Of a stretch of 64,000 nucleotides of DNA, positions 62,423 to 64,000 are shown in pieces. The stretch covers positions 1 to 64,000 of the forward strand of contig NZ_QSIN01000003.1 in NCBI RefSeq assembly GCF_003469205.1, given 5' to 3'. This DNA comes from Collinsella sp. AM33-4BH. GTDB taxonomy: Bacteria > Actinomycetota > Coriobacteriia > Coriobacteriales > Coriobacteriaceae. The notes under the pieces were generated by a model, which had not been told where the DNA came from, ran no database searches, and saw only the letters and a program-made list of their open reading frames with translations. Positions within the stretch are counted from its first letter, which is position 1. Every line of letters begins with the position of its first letter. The position numbers were made by a program, and so were the translations under genes.

Positions 62423-63871
62423 TTAGGCTTTGGCGGCAGCAGCGTCTTCGTCGAGCTGCTCCTTGGTAAAGCCAAAGAAGTAGGCGATGGCAGCGGCGGC
62501 AACAAATGCAGTGCCCGATGCAACGCAGCCCCATACGAGATTAGCAGTTCCGCCTGCAACATAACCTGTAATACCAAGGATATTAGTTGCGCCCAAAACA
62601 TACGTGGTCACATTAGTGAGAGCCGCGATCAGGCCGCCGATAGCGCCGCCCGCGACCATGGCACCCAGGCAGCGAGTATACTTAAAGCCGCAGCCATACA
62701 GCGCGGGCTCCGTCACGCCACCGACAATGCCGGAGAGCGAGAAACCAAGCATAGCGCCCTTTTCGTCGACCTCCTTAAGGCGCAGGAAGGCACCGAAGGC
62801 CATGCCCCACGTGGCGAACTGAGCGATAGCACCCGCGACCATAACGCAGGAGTCAGACCCTGAGGTGAGCACCTGCACAATGCCGAGGGCAATCAGAACC
62901 TGGTGCATACCGGTCATAACCAGGAACTCCCAAAGCGCAGCAATGGCGACGAGGGAGAGGATCGTGACGATGCCGCCAGCGTTTCCGAGGCCGAACATAA
63001 AGTTGCCGACCAGGTCGCCCAGAATGGAACCAATCGGAGCTAGGGCGCACAGGGAAACGGGGGTCATCACAGCCATGGTGCACACGGGCACAAACACCGT
63101 GGAGAGCATGTCGGGGATGATCTTCTTCATGAACTTCTCGACGACCATCAGCACCGGCATAGACAGCAGCATGGGGAGCACGGTCGCAGAATAGTTGTTC
63201 AGCTGAGCCGGGAGCGCGCCGTAAACCATCGTGGTCGTAGCACCCGAATCCGCCGCAGCGTTGACCAGCGTCATGAACTCAGGGGCAATGAGCACGCCGC
63301 CGAGCATCATGCCGAGCGGCTGGCTGCAGCCGAGCTGCTTTGCGGCAGCCCAACCCAGATAAACAGGGAGGAAATAATAGCCTGCGTTGTAAATCCAGTT
63401 GTAGAAGAAGTTGTAGATGTCGGAATCAGCAGACCAGATACCGAGCATGCCGTCGCCGCAAAGTACGGCAAGTGTGCGGAACATGGCGGCGCCCATGATA
63501 ATGGGGATCGTCATGCACATTGTCTTGGACAGGTAGTTAAGGGCCTTCTTGCCCGCAGTCTTGACCGTCAGTGGCTCCTTGATGCCGTCATCGAGGTTCT
63601 CGTCAATGGAGCCTTCGCCCTTGACGCCCAGCGCAATGGCGGCGTCATAGACCTTCGGCACGTTCTGGCCAATGATGACCTGATACTGGCCGCCAGACCA
63701 CTGTGCACCCAGCACGCCCTTGATCTTCTTTACTTCATCGTCATTGGGAATGGACTGATCCTTGAGGTTCAGACGCAGGCGGGTCATGCAGTGCGTCGCG
63801 TTCGTCACATTGGAGGCGCCGCCGACGGCAGCAAGCACGTCCTCGGCAATCTTCTTGTTATCGACAGCCAT
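62423..63871 (-). CDS. PTS sugar transporter subunit EIIBC
   Basis: The 482-residue protein has an N-terminal EIIB domain with the phosphorylation Cys28 in THCMTRLRL, KGVLGAQWSGGQYQVIIG, and a membrane EIIC domain of about ten helices. The architecture is like the glucoside/sucrose/N-acetyl-sugar (MurP/BglF) group. No EIIA domain is attached, so it must be supplied elsewhere. ATG at 63871 has GAAGGG upstream. Co-location with a ChbG-like deacetylase suggests an acetylated sugar substrate. Confidence 0.9.
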   Translation of the reverse strand: MAVDNKKIAEDVLAAVGGASNVTNATHCMTRLRLNLKDQSIPNDDEVKKIKGVLGAQWSGGQYQVIIGQNVPKVYDAAIALGVKGEGSIDENLDDGIKEPLTVKTAGKKALNYLSKTMCMTIPIIMGAAMFRTLAVLCGDGMLGIWSADSDIYNFFYNWIYNAGYYFLPVYLGWAAAKQLGCSQPLGMMLGGVLIAPEFMTLVNAAADSGATTTMVYGALPAQLNNYSATVLPMLLSMPVLMVVEKFMKKIIPDMLSTVFVPVCTMAVMTPVSLCALAPIGSILGDLVGNFMFGLGNAGGIVTILSLVAIAALWEFLVMTGMHQVLIALGIVQVLTSGSDSCVMVAGAIAQFATWGMAFGAFLRLKEVDEKGAMLGFSLSGIVGGVTEPALYGCGFKYTRCLGAMVAGGAIGGLIAALTNVTTYVLGATNILGITGYVAGGTANLVWGCVASGTAFVAAAAIAYFFGFTKEQLDEDAAAAKA

Positions 63872-64000
63872 GTCGAATCCCTTCTCTTCCAACTAAAGGC
63901 CGTGGGACTTCACGGCACCAAGACGCACAATTCCGCTCGCGCCTGCGCAGCGCGCGACATCAGTTGGCAAGAGATTGATTTGCATGTGATTCCCGGGTGG
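63872..64000. other. Right-edge non-coding region
   Basis: This is the upstream region of the PTS gene. CTTCACGGCACC and CGCGCGCTGCGCAGGCGC-type pairings are present, but no clear promoter or gene can be called before the window ends. Confidence 0.4.

Overview
The window is high-GC bacterial DNA. The gene content (full-length PurL, a RecJ-helicase fusion, a bacterial Elp3, a DUF3516 helicase, a lactate dehydrogenase with an electron-transfer flavoprotein, PTS and BASS transporters) fits a gut coriobacterium, most likely Collinsella. That assignment is inference from content and style; no database search was run.

Left part (1-16 kb). A putative rRNA-type leader leaves the left edge on the minus strand. 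It is followed by infC-rpmI-rplT (infC probably starts at AUA), a tRNA-Leu(CAA) whose 3' end and terminator are duplicated about 185 bp away, a transglutaminase-like protein, class II aldolase, a metallo-hydrolase, bifunctional Rel and a RecJ-helicase fusion. Next come a BASS transporter, a cutC/GalT-like pair and a padR-DUF1700-DUF4097 module. That module is truncated, abuts a parB-like fragment and is flanked by two copies of one palindromic element.

Middle (16-40 kb). A complete branched-chain amino-acid ABC transporter (livF, G, M, H) has two similar Tat/lipoprotein binding proteins upstream. Then follow homoserine dehydrogenase, an SDR, an array of six alternating palindromic units, a cation/proton antiporter, purL, a DMT transporter, a membrane diguanylate cyclase, a KDG-type permease, azlCD, an HD hydrolase, and a lactate dehydrogenase-etfB-etfA operon that probably forms an electron-bifurcating/confurcating LDH.

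Right part (40-64 kb). An unfamiliar five-gene surface/secreted protein cluster, one member carrying an LAQTG sorting signal, precedes a DUF554 protein. A TerB-like / P-loop ATPase / Lhr-like helicase operon follows, matching the architecture of the Shango anti-phage system. Then come a spermidine-synthase-like protein, Elp3, an XRE regulator with a DUF4097 partner, a Trm9-like methyltransferase, a TrmB-family protein, a DUF3516 Ski2-like helicase, a DUF2130 coiled-coil protein, and a PTS EIIBC with a ChbG-type deacetylase.

Palindromic REP-like elements, several with a GGGAC core, are scattered in the intergenic spaces. No CRISPR array, transposase or integrase gene was seen.
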